A DNA stretch of 25,079 bases, taken from positions 1-25,079 of the forward strand of contig DASWMP010000167.1 in NCBI GenBank assembly GCA_036399695.1, written 5' to 3'. Origin of the DNA: DASVEE01 sp036399695. GTDB lineage: Bacteria; Acidobacteriota; Thermoanaerobaculia; Gp7-AA8. Both the position numbers and the translations under genes were made by a program. How positions within the stretch are numbered: position 1 is the first letter of the stretch; every line of letters begins with the position of its first letter. Below the pieces are notes generated by a model. The model had not been told where the DNA came from, made no database searches, and worked only from the letters and a program-made list of their open reading frames with translations. Shown here in pieces: positions 18,273-25,055 of this stretch.

Positions 18273-18722
18273 ATGTCGCAGGCGATGTTGAAGGCTGGCT
18301 GGCGTGATGGCTGGTTCGTCGTTCCGCACCAGGTCGTCTTCAGCGACATCGACTACTTCGGCCACGTCAACAACGCCGTCTACCTGACGTACTTCGAGAA
18401 CGCGCGGACGGAGCTCTGGTTCGCCATCACCGGCGGCACGGTCCCGCGCGACATCGGCTTCATCGTCGCCCACGCCCGGGTCGACTTTCGCGAGCAGATC
18501 GCCATGGAGCCGATCGAGATCGCGTTGCGCATCAGCGAGATGCGCCGGACCTCGTTGGACTTTGTTTACGAGATCAGGAAGAACGGTGGCTCCACGATTG
18601 CTGCTACAGGCCTGGTGACGGTCGTGCTGTTCGACTGGGACACCCGGACGAAGAGACCGATCACCGACGAGTTGCGACGGAAGGTGGAGGAGTTTCAGGT
18701 ATGCAGTCGGGACGCGTTCTGA
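18273..18722 (+). CDS. Acyl-CoA thioesterase, hotdog fold (YbgC/4-HBT type)
   Basis: A 149-residue single hotdog-domain protein, probably cytosolic and oligomeric, hydrolysing an acyl-CoA thioester. The signature VVFSDIDYFGHVNNAVYLTYFENART contains the candidate catalytic D27 and the conserved HVNN, and RVDFREQIAMEPIEIALRISEMRRTSLDFVYEI follows the family pattern. The substrate is unknown; adjacent HMG-CoA lyase suggests an acyl-CoA of branched-chain or short-chain metabolism. A GGGGG stretch before the ATG can serve as ribosome site. Its 3' end overlaps the next gene by 22 nt. Confidence 0.88.
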   Translation: MSQAMLKAGWRDGWFVVPHQVVFSDIDYFGHVNNAVYLTYFENARTELWFAITGGTVPRDIGFIVAHARVDFREQIAMEPIEIALRISEMRRTSLDFVYEIRKNGGSTIAATGLVTVVLFDWDTRTKRPITDELRRKVEEFQVCSRDAF

Positions 18723-19555
18723 CTCACCCGGCACTCGCCCGGAGACGATTCGAGGAGCTTGCCCGCTGCCCGGAGCCGCACCTCGACCTCGTCGAAGCCT
18801 CGCTCGTCATCGCCCTCGAGGAGAATCCCCGCATCGACGTCGACCGCTACCTCGGCGACGTGCACGCCTGGAGTGAAGCGGTGCGCGAGCGGCTCGGCGG
18901 CTCCCGCGACGTCGACCGGCTCGTCGCCACCATCAACCGTCTGCTCTTCGACGAGGAAGGCTTCCACGGCGAGAACGACGACTACTACGATCCTCGCAGC
19001 GCGCTCCTGTCCGAGGTGCTGGACCGGCACGCCGGATTGCCGATCACGCTGTCGGTGCTCTACCTGGAGCTGACGCGGCGCGCCGGCATCGAAGCCACGG
19101 GCGTCGCGCTGCCGGGCCGGTTCCTGGTGAAGTTCAGAGGGGCATTCGGCGAGCTGGTCGTCGACCCGTTCGACGGCGGCCGCATCCTCTCGCACGCCGA
19201 GCTGCAGGCTATCCTCGACGGCGTCTACGGCGGCGGCGTCCGCCTGAGCGAGCGTCACCTCCGCGCCTTCACCCCGCGCGAGATCCTCGCCCGTGAGCTG
19301 GCCCAGCTCAAAGCCGCCTACCTTGCCCAGCACGAGCTCCCCCGCGCCGCCGCCTCCATCGACCGCCTGCTCATCCTCGACGACCGCGACGCCTACGAGA
19401 TCCGCGACCGCGCCGCCCTGGCCATGCAGATGCACGCCTACCCGCAAGCCATCGCCCTCTTCGAGCGCTACCTCCTGCTCGTCCCCCACGCCGAGGACCG
19501 CCACCGCATCGCCCAGCAGCTCGCGTATCTGCGGGCCTGGCTGGGGCAGAACTGA
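18701..19555 (+). CDS. SirB1-like transglutaminase-fold protein with TPR-like tail
   Basis: A 284-residue cytosolic protein. Residues about 25-180 match the SirB1/transglutaminase-like family: ALEENPRIDVDRYL, INRLLFDEEGFHGENDDYYDPRSALLSEVLDRHAGLPITLSVLYLELTRRAG and VALPGRFLVKF, then VDPFDGGR. From about residue 200 helical pairs resemble TPRs (AAYLAQHELPRAAASIDRLL, QMHAYPQAIALFERYLLLVP). Family members often lack the catalytic Cys, as here, and their biochemical role is undefined. ATG 18701 is preceded by GGAGGAG at good distance, inside the thioesterase gene (22-nt overlap). Last gene before the repeat array. Confidence 0.85.
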   Translation: MQSGRVLTHPALARRRFEELARCPEPHLDLVEASLVIALEENPRIDVDRYLGDVHAWSEAVRERLGGSRDVDRLVATINRLLFDEEGFHGENDDYYDPRSALLSEVLDRHAGLPITLSVLYLELTRRAGIEATGVALPGRFLVKFRGAFGELVVDPFDGGRILSHAELQAILDGVYGGGVRLSERHLRAFTPREILARELAQLKAAYLAQHELPRAAASIDRLLILDDRDAYEIRDRAALAMQMHAYPQAIALFERYLLLVPHAEDRHRIAQQLAYLRAWLGQN

Positions 19556-19568
19556 CGCGGACGGCGTT

Positions 19569-19907
19569 GGCGCGGAAGCCAGACTGGTTGGTGTCGAAAT
19601 CAACTTGGTTGGCGCGGAAGCCAAATTGGTTGGCCGTCGAAGTCAACTTGGTCGGCACGGAAGCCAAATTGGTTGGCGCCGAAGTCAACTTGGTTGGCAT
19701 CGAAGTCACTGATGCTTGGCGCGGAGGGCAATTTGGTTGGCGTCGAAATCAACGATGCTTGGCGCGGAAGTCAATTTGGTTGGCGTCAAATCAACGATGC
19801 TTGATGCCGAAGTCAAATTCGTTGACGCGGAAGTCAAATTGCGTGACGCCGAAGTCAAATTGGTCGGCGCGGAAGTCAATTTGGCTGGCGCGGAGCTCAA
19901 TTTGCCT
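19569..19907. repeat. Tandem array of sixteen 21/22-bp repeats
   Basis: Sixteen head-to-tail units, consensus close to GGCGCGGAAGTCAANTTGGTT, starting at 19569, 19590, 19611, 19632, 19654, 19675, 19696, 19718, 19739, 19761, 19782, 19803, 19824, 19845, 19866 and 19887. Units 4, 7 and 9 are 22 bp, the others 21 bp. Eleven units contain the dyad CAANTTG; unit 1 has CAGACTG, changed on both sides but still symmetric. Units 9 and 11 (and partly 7) share the variant GATGCTT. No spacers, so not CRISPR. Frames are open in places only because the unit length is a multiple of three; the 22-bp units break the frame, arguing against a coding repeat. Confidence 0.9.
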
Positions 19908-20060
19908 GTCCGGCAACCCAACTCGAGGCAGCCCGCTCTGCGGGCGACAGCATGGTAGCCCCAGGCGAAAGCCCGGGGAAAACAAGCCCCGCACCATGGG
20001 GAGCCGGCGCCAGCCGGCGGCACTCTGCACCATGTGTCGCCGGCTCACGCCGGCTGGCCG
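19908..20060. repeat. Cluster of GC-rich hairpins (REP-like)
   Basis: Directly after the tandem array lie several hairpins: GCCCGC-TCT-GCGGGC (19931-19945), a CCCC/GGGG stem with a GAAA loop (about 19960-19978), and a larger stem of 21 nt with 18 matched positions, AGCCGGCG...(20002-20022) against ...CGCCGGCT (20035-20055), loop 12 nt. No credible gene. It resembles dispersed palindromic REP-type elements; copy number in the genome is unknown. Confidence 0.5.
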
Positions 20061-20269
20061 GTCGAATGACGGGCCCGCGCTTCTCGCCGAGGCAAAGGTC
20101 CGGTCGGGAGGCAACGCGCGCAGCAGCGAATGGTCGACGAGCGAAGCACGGCCAACGGGCAACGTGAAACGGACAACGTCTCGACATGTCAAAAACGGAA
20201 AACGGAATCGGACAACACTTGTTCTGCTAGACTCTTCCGCTCGATCCGATCACGACCGCGGAGCCCGCC
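20061..20269. other. Gene-free leader with a single CAAC/GGAAAACGG-type repeat arm
   Basis: No gene is seen. From about 20155 to 20216 there are short imperfect repeats with cores like CGGACAACG and ACGGAAAACGG, similar to the right arms of the mirrored elements, but I see no left partner. It ends about 50 nt before the TTG start at 20270. No convincing promoter hexamers were found. Confidence 0.4.
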
Positions 20270-20971
20270 TTGATTACCGGGTTCAATACAGACATCAAGC
20301 ACAACGACAAGGTCTACCACGTGCAGACCGAGGACAAAGGGATGGCCAATCCCTACATCGAGTCCCTCGTCTACGTGGGGGGTGAGATCCTCGCCTCGAA
20401 AAAGACGTCGTATGCCGAGCAGCTCAAGAGCGGGATCGACGAGAAGTGGATCGGCGGGCTGATGGAGCAGCAGCACCGCACGATGATCGCGGCCATCAAG
20501 CGTGGCCGCTTCGATGCGCCGGCCGACCAGACCAAGTTCGCCGTCACCCCCGAAGCCCTGCCGATCCCTCCGGTGGCGGCGGCCGCTCCAGCCACGCCGG
20601 CGCTGTCGGAGGAGAAGACGCTCGACCAGGTCATCATCGACTACCTGGCGTCGGAGGCGGAGAGCGAGCACCTCGAGCTCTCACTGCTGAGCCAGGCCGA
20701 CTTTTACTCCGGCACCCCTGTCGAGCTGCGCGTCGCCACCCGCAAGAGCCTTTCCCAGGCGCCCATCGCCGCCGCGGCCATCGAGGTGAAAGTCATCTCC
20801 ACCGTCGAGCCCCCCCGCGTCATCTTCCGCGGCAAGACCGCCGGCGACGGCACCGCCGTCGTCCGCTGCAACATTCCCCCGTTCCGTGAAGGCACCGCCG
20901 CCGTGATCATCTCGGCCCAGAGCGCCATCGGGAACGATGAGGTGAAGCAACTCGTGAAACGAAGAAAGTAG
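20270..20971 (+). CDS. Protein of unknown function with C-terminal Ig-like domain
   Basis: A 233-residue protein not assigned to a named family. Residues 1-82 form a compact, probably conserved domain beginning ITGFNTDIKHNDKVYHVQTED and containing SLVYVGGEILASKKTSY. An Ala/Pro linker (about 90-113) precedes a helix and a C-terminal beta-rich part (about 135-228; VELRVATRKS, IFRGKTAGDGTAVVRCNIPPF) that looks like an Ig-like/carboxypeptidase-regulatory fold. No signal peptide or membrane helix. The start is a TTG with GGAG upstream; no ATG exists before the conserved block. I recall similar N-terminal blocks in acidobacterial and myxobacterial hypothetical proteins, but cannot verify that here. 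Confidence 0.75.
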   Translation: MITGFNTDIKHNDKVYHVQTEDKGMANPYIESLVYVGGEILASKKTSYAEQLKSGIDEKWIGGLMEQQHRTMIAAIKRGRFDAPADQTKFAVTPEALPIPPVAAAAPATPALSEEKTLDQVIIDYLASEAESEHLELSLLSQADFYSGTPVELRVATRKSLSQAPIAAAAIEVKVISTVEPPRVIFRGKTAGDGTAVVRCNIPPFREGTAAVIISAQSAIGNDEVKQLVKRRK

Positions 20972-20973
20972 GG

Positions 20974-21140
20974 CGGTTTCCGTTTTGCGTTGTCCGTTGC
21001 TCGTTTTCCGCGCTCCGCCGCGCCGGGAGACGAGCCCAAACCGTAGCCTCTCCCCGGCTCCCAACCGAAAACCAACAACCAACAACCAACAACTTCAAAC
21101 GGGCCCCAGCCCCGTACGGACAACGGACAACTGACAACGC
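20974..21140. repeat. Mirrored heptamer-repeat element 5
   Basis: The gap 20972-21185 has a left arm (20974-21010) of GTTG-type heptamers such as CGTTGTC and CGTTGCT, and a right arm (21117-21140) of complementary GGACAAC/TGACAAC units. Between them is a third block (21061-21093) of CCAACAA heptamers repeated about three times exactly. Arms lie upstream of the phosphodiesterase gene. Same layout as elements 1-4. Confidence 0.6.
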
Positions 21141-21185
21141 GCCCCTCCGGGCGCTGGCAACCGATTGGCATTAGCGCGCATCCGC

Positions 21186-23609
21186 ATGCTGCGACTCCGC
21201 TCCGTACGTCTCATCCTCACCCTCACCGGCCTTGGGCTGCTGCTGTACATCCTGGCCAGCCTCTACATGCCGTCGTCGCGACGTATGACGTTCGGGGTCG
21301 ACAAGTCGAACGGGCACGTCCGGCTCGTACAGAACCGTGTCTCGTTCCTGCCGTGGCACCAGTACTACGTCCTCTCGTTCGAGAAGCGTGGCGGCTCGGC
21401 CCAGCGTGACGGCGCGGTGCGCATTCAGTCGAAGGAAGGCGTACCCGTCACCATCACCTACAGGCTCCGCTTCTCGTTCGCCAGCGACCAGCTCACGGAC
21501 GCGCGGACGCTGGTCAACGCCGGCTGGAGCGCCTGGATCCGGACGCGCGTCGGCGAAGCCGTGTCGGCCGTGACGCAGCAGGTGCCGATCGAAGAGCTCC
21601 TTTCCCCCACCTCGCAGTTCTCGCAGCGGCGCGAAGGCCTTCGCCAGACCGTCGCCGGCCACCTCGGCCGGAGCGGCTTGAACGTCACGGCTTTCGAGAT
21701 CGCCCGTATCGAGGCCGATCGCGGGGCGCTCCTCAACTACAAGCGGGCCGAGCTCCGCCGCAGCGCCCGTGGCGTGGCCGGCCGCGTGGCCATCTTCGCC
21801 ATCGACGGCGCCGACTGGGAGCTCCTCTCCGAGCTCGCCGACGACGATCGCATCCCGAACATCGCCGCCCTCGCCCGCGGCGGCACGACCGCCTCCCTGC
21901 AGACCATCCAGCCGACCGTCTCGCCGCTCGTCTGGACGACGATGGCCACCGGCGTCACCCCCGATCGTCACGGCGTCCTCGACTTCATCGATCACGCACG
22001 CAAGGCCCCGGTCGACGCGAATACCCGCCGCGTCCCGGCGGTATGGGACATCGCCGAAGCGTTCGGGAGGCAGTCGATCGTCGTGAACTGGTGGACGGCC
22101 TGGCCGCCGCTGGCCGATCACACGACGGTCTTCGATACGCCCGTGACCCTCGCTGCCGCCGCCGTCCATCCGGAGCAGCTCGCCGGCCGCGTGCGGCAGT
22201 TGGAAGTGCCGGCCAACACCATCGGCTATGACCAGGTGCGCCGCTTCCTGAACATCACCGGCGCCGAGTACCAGCGCGGCATCGAGAGCAACAACCCGAG
22301 CGATCCGATCAACGTCATGCGCAACGTGCTGGCGAAGACCTGGACCGACCATCGCGTGGCCATGAACATCTATCAGGAGCAGCAGCCGCTCGTCTTCATG
22401 ATGGAGTTCGAAGGAACGGACGTCGTCAATCACATTGGCGCGCCGTTCCACCCGCCGTACCGGGAAGGCATCAGCCAGGAGGGCTATCGCCGCTACTGGC
22501 CGACCGTGGCGAATTACTACTCCGAGATCGACCGCCTCATGGGCGAGTGGATGAAGGTGATGACGGACGACACGACGGTCATCATCGTGTCCGCGCACGG
22601 CTTCCGCTGGGGCAAGAACCGCCCGCGCACGATGGCCGCCGGCCGGGCCGCGCTCTCCGATCACCGCAACCCCGGCGTCTTCATCGCCTACGGCAATCAC
22701 GTGGCGGCGTCCCGCGGCAATCACACGATGTCGCTCTACGACATCACGCCGACGATCCTGGCCATCCTCGGCCTGCCGCAGTCGACGGACATGCCCGGTA
22801 AGGTGGCCACCTGGGCGCTGCGCGACATCCAGCCGGTCGAGACGGTCCGCGTCGTCAGCTACACCGAATTCTTCGGCGACCGTCCGATCAGCACCGGCGC
22901 CGGCGCAGACGTGCAGCAGTACCAGCGCGTCCTGCAGTCCGTCGGCCATCTGCCCGATCCCACGCGCGCCGCACAGCCGGTGTTCGAGGATGAGGACGGG
23001 ACACCCTCGCAGACCGCCACCGCACAGGTGCCGCCGGAGCAGTGGGGACCGTACGCCTGGTGGAACAATCGAGGGATCGAGCTGCGGAAGCAGAACAAGC
23101 TGAAGGAAGCGACGGAGGCGTTCCAGAAGGCGATCGACCTCAACCCGAACCGCCCGACGGCCTACCTGAACATGGCCATGACGCTGTTCGACCGCCAGCA
23201 GTACACCGCCGCGGACGAGGTGTTCGTGATGGCCGTGCAGCGCGGCCTGCCGAACCCGGACCGCTGGTTCGTCGACTTTGCCGCGCTCTATCGCAGCCGC
23301 AACATGACGTCTCGCGCCATCGCCCTGCTGTACAAGGCCAAGTCGGTCCTGCCGCAGTCGCCGACGATCGCCGCGAACCTCGGTTCGGCCCTGGCCCAGG
23401 CGGAGCGCTACACCGAAGGGTTGCCGGAGCTGGAGCGCGCCCTCGGCCTGCAGCCGTCGTCGACCCTCGCGTTGAACAACCTGGGGACGTTCTACGCCAA
23501 GAAAGAAGACTACGGCCGCGCGCTCGACTTCTGGAACCGCTCGCTGGCCATCGATCCGCGCCAGCCGCAGATTCGGTCGGCCTCCGAGGCGGCGAGAACG
23601 CATCTGTAG
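21186..23609 (+). CDS. Membrane-anchored SPFH - type I phosphodiesterase/alkaline-phosphatase-superfamily - TPR fusion
   Basis: An 807-residue protein in three parts. (1) Residues 5-25, a membrane helix, then an SPFH/Band-7-like domain to about 195 (VRIQSKEGVPVTITYRLRF, GEAVSAVTQQVPIEELL, GLNVTAFEIARIEAD). (2) About 200-590, an alkaline-phosphatase-superfamily hydrolase: IDGADW (D207), PTVSPLVWTTMATGVTPDRHG with likely nucleophile S246, MEFEGTDVVNHIG, VSAHGFRWG and LYDITPTILAILGLP. (3) About 620-807, four or so TPRs. The usual SDHG metal motif reads SAHG (A470). The substrate is unknown. With an N-terminal anchor the bulk should be periplasmic. A TTG at 21165 is an alternative start adding 7 residues; no strong ribosome site for either. 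Confidence 0.85.
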   Translation: MLRLRSVRLILTLTGLGLLLYILASLYMPSSRRMTFGVDKSNGHVRLVQNRVSFLPWHQYYVLSFEKRGGSAQRDGAVRIQSKEGVPVTITYRLRFSFASDQLTDARTLVNAGWSAWIRTRVGEAVSAVTQQVPIEELLSPTSQFSQRREGLRQTVAGHLGRSGLNVTAFEIARIEADRGALLNYKRAELRRSARGVAGRVAIFAIDGADWELLSELADDDRIPNIAALARGGTTASLQTIQPTVSPLVWTTMATGVTPDRHGVLDFIDHARKAPVDANTRRVPAVWDIAEAFGRQSIVVNWWTAWPPLADHTTVFDTPVTLAAAAVHPEQLAGRVRQLEVPANTIGYDQVRRFLNITGAEYQRGIESNNPSDPINVMRNVLAKTWTDHRVAMNIYQEQQPLVFMMEFEGTDVVNHIGAPFHPPYREGISQEGYRRYWPTVANYYSEIDRLMGEWMKVMTDDTTVIIVSAHGFRWGKNRPRTMAAGRAALSDHRNPGVFIAYGNHVAASRGNHTMSLYDITPTILAILGLPQSTDMPGKVATWALRDIQPVETVRVVSYTEFFGDRPISTGAGADVQQYQRVLQSVGHLPDPTRAAQPVFEDEDGTPSQTATAQVPPEQWGPYAWWNNRGIELRKQNKLKEATEAFQKAIDLNPNRPTAYLNMAMTLFDRQQYTAADEVFVMAVQRGLPNPDRWFVDFAALYRSRNMTSRAIALLYKAKSVLPQSPTIAANLGSALAQAERYTEGLPELERALGLQPSSTLALNNLGTFYAKKEDYGRALDFWNRSLAIDPRQPQIRSASEAARTHL

Positions 23610-23639
23610 AGCCGGCGTCCGGGCACGATGAAACCTATG

Positions 23640-23672
23640 GGACCTATGGAGAACCGGGGTTCTCATAGGTCC
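23640..23672. terminator. Hairpin after the phosphodiesterase gene
   Basis: GGACCTATG-G-AGAACC (from 23640) pairs with GGTTCTCATAGGTCC (to 23672), a stem of about 15 bp with one bulged G and a tiny loop. It lies 30 nt after the stop and 18 nt before the fur promoter. No U-tract follows, so factor-independent termination is only possible. Confidence 0.5.
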
Positions 23673-23689
23673 GGTTGAGCTCCCTCCCC

Positions 23690-23718
23690 TTGACTCGCAC
23701 CGGCCACACATCTACTCT
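23690..23718 (+). promoter_or_regulatory. Candidate fur promoter
   Basis: TTGACT (23690-23695) and TACTCT (23713-23718) are 17 bp apart, a fair -35 and a weak -10. The predicted start near 23725 would fall inside the palindrome below and leave a leader of only about 20 nt. Confidence 0.4.
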
Positions 23719-23719
23719 C

Positions 23720-23742
23720 GTGTTGAGACAGCGTCTCAACAC
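23720..23742. promoter_or_regulatory. Perfect 10-3-10 palindrome, candidate Fur operator
   Basis: GTGTTGAGAC (23720-23729), spacer AGC, and the exact complement GTCTCAACAC (23733-23742). It ends 3 nt before the fur ATG and covers the predicted transcription start. The TGAGAC-3-GTCTCA core has the dyad form used by Fur-family repressors. Autoregulation of fur and FTR1 is inference. Confidence 0.65.
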
Positions 23743-23745
23743 CAC

Positions 23746-24246
23746 ATGCCTTCCGTCGAAAAAGAGATCAATCGGTTCCAGCGCTTCCTGACCGATCAGG
23801 GGCAGAAGCTCACCACCGAGCGCGCGGCGCTCGTGCGGGAGATCTTCTCCATCCACTATCACTTCGAAGCAGACGAGCTGCTGCTGAAGATGAAGGAGAA
23901 GAACCTCAAGATCTCGCGCGCCACGGTCTACCGGACGCTCGAGCTGCTCGTAAAGTCCGGCATGGTCCGCCGCGTCCACCTCGGCGAGGACCACTACCAC
24001 TACGAGCACGTCACCGGGAACTCACACCACGACCACCTGATCTGCACCACGTGCGGCAACGTCATCGAGTTTCACGACGAGACGCTCGAGAAGCGCCAGC
24101 GCGAGATCTGCGAAAAAAAGAAGTTCACCCCTACCTTCCACAACCTGCAAATCCTTGGCGTCTGCGACTCCTGCACGCGCAAAGGTGAACGGCCGGACTC
24201 GCCGGATCGCGTGAAGATGATCCAGCAGACGGCGCTGCGAAAGTGA
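23746..24246 (+). CDS. fur: Fur-family metal-responsive transcriptional regulator
   Basis: DNA-binding repressor that senses Fe(II) or a related metal. The 166-residue protein has a winged helix (residues about 15-85; QKLTTERAALVREIF, KISRATVYRTLELLVKSGMV), the hinge metal site HHDHLIC (H94-H97), and two structural-zinc CxxC pairs (C100/C103, C140/C143). The length is slightly above the usual 140-150 through an N-terminal helix and a basic C-terminal tail. The ATG has no evident Shine-Dalgarno because the palindrome occupies that position. FTR1 starts 12 nt later, so iron is the most likely signal; Zur or PerR type cannot be strictly excluded. Confidence 0.93.
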   Translation: MPSVEKEINRFQRFLTDQGQKLTTERAALVREIFSIHYHFEADELLLKMKEKNLKISRATVYRTLELLVKSGMVRRVHLGEDHYHYEHVTGNSHHDHLICTTCGNVIEFHDETLEKRQREICEKKKFTPTFHNLQILGVCDSCTRKGERPDSPDRVKMIQQTALRK

Positions 24247-24258
24247 CGAGGCCCGCTC

Positions 24259-25014
24259 ATGGTCAACGCCCTGATCATCGTATTTCGTGAAGGATTCGAA
24301 GCGTTTCTCACCGTAGCGATCATCTTCGCCTTCCTTCGCAAGACGGGACGCGACTGGCTCCGTCCCGCCGTCTGGGCCGGGATCGTGGTGTCGATCGCGG
24401 CGAGCTTCGCCCTCGGCATGGTGCTGCGCAACGTGAACCAGCCGGTGTGGGAAGGGGTGCTGGCCCTCGTCGCCGCGGTGCTCGTGGCCACGTTCGTCGT
24501 GCAGATGTGGCGCACCGCGCCGAAGATGAAGCAGGAGATGGAGCAGCAGCTCGAGACGCAGGCCTCCCGCGGCACACGCACGCTGGCCATGGCCGGAACG
24601 TTTTTCTTCACGCTGCTGATGATCACGCGCGAAGGAATGGAAACCGCGCTCATGCTGATGCAGGTTCGCCAGCCGGGCTTCACCGCCGGCGCGATCATGG
24701 GCGCCGCCGCAGCGGCCGGGCTGTCCTGGATCTGGGCGCACTACGGTCACCGCATCAACGTGAAACGCTTCTTCCAGGTGACCGGCATTTTCCTGCTGCT
24801 CTTCACCGCCCACATCGTCTTCTACGCCATCCACGAGTTCAGCGAAGCCGAGATCCTCCCGAACAGCGAAGCCATCCACAACGCCACCGAGCCCTACACC
24901 CCGCTGGGCGTGTACGGCCCCTGGATTTCCGCCGGCATGATCGCCATCTGCGCGGTGTGGCTCATGGTGACGACGTACATGGACAAAGTGCGCATTCCCG
25001 CGGAAGCGCGGTAA
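24259..25014 (+). CDS. FTR1-family iron permease (high-affinity iron transporter)
   Basis: Integral membrane protein of the oxidase-dependent Fe2+ transporter (FTR1/EfeU) family. Seen are both iron-binding motifs of the family, REGFE (R10-E14) and REGME (R124-E128), each in a membrane helix, and about seven hydrophobic segments over 251 residues. A charged loop (residues about 85-108) lies between helices 3 and 4. It lacks the long N-terminal periplasmic domain found in some bacterial FTR1 proteins. No efeO or efeB lies inside the window, so an EfeUOB system cannot be claimed. GAGG lies 7 nt before the ATG, 12 nt after fur. Confidence 0.93.
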   Translation: MVNALIIVFREGFEAFLTVAIIFAFLRKTGRDWLRPAVWAGIVVSIAASFALGMVLRNVNQPVWEGVLALVAAVLVATFVVQMWRTAPKMKQEMEQQLETQASRGTRTLAMAGTFFFTLLMITREGMETALMLMQVRQPGFTAGAIMGAAAAAGLSWIWAHYGHRINVKRFFQVTGIFLLLFTAHIVFYAIHEFSEAEILPNSEAIHNATEPYTPLGVYGPWISAGMIAICAVWLMVTTYMDKVRIPAEAR

Positions 25015-25029
25015 AACCAATGTCGGAGT

Positions 25030-25055
25030 GCGGTGGCGAACGCCACCGCTCTTTT
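25030..25055 (+). terminator. Terminator-like hairpin after the FTR1 gene
   Basis: GCGGTGGCG (25030-25038) pairs perfectly with CGCCACCGC (25041-25049) over a 2-nt gap, followed by TCTTTTA, a short T-run. It sits 16 nt after the FTR1 stop and is a good intrinsic terminator candidate. Confidence 0.7.

Noticed and set aside
19569..19907. CRISPR array
   Set aside because: Units follow one another directly with no unique spacers, and no cas genes are present.
19567..20385. 272-codon frame across the 21-bp array with heptapeptide repeats
   Set aside because: Three 22-bp units shift the repeat between frames, so the peptide repeat is not kept; the frame then runs through hairpins and into the next gene out of phase. 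Both strands are equally open there.
21171..23711. 846-codon open frame on the minus strand over the phosphodiesterase gene
   Set aside because: Arg/Val/Asp/Gly-rich translation with no motifs; a mirror frame produced by GC-rich third positions of the real gene.
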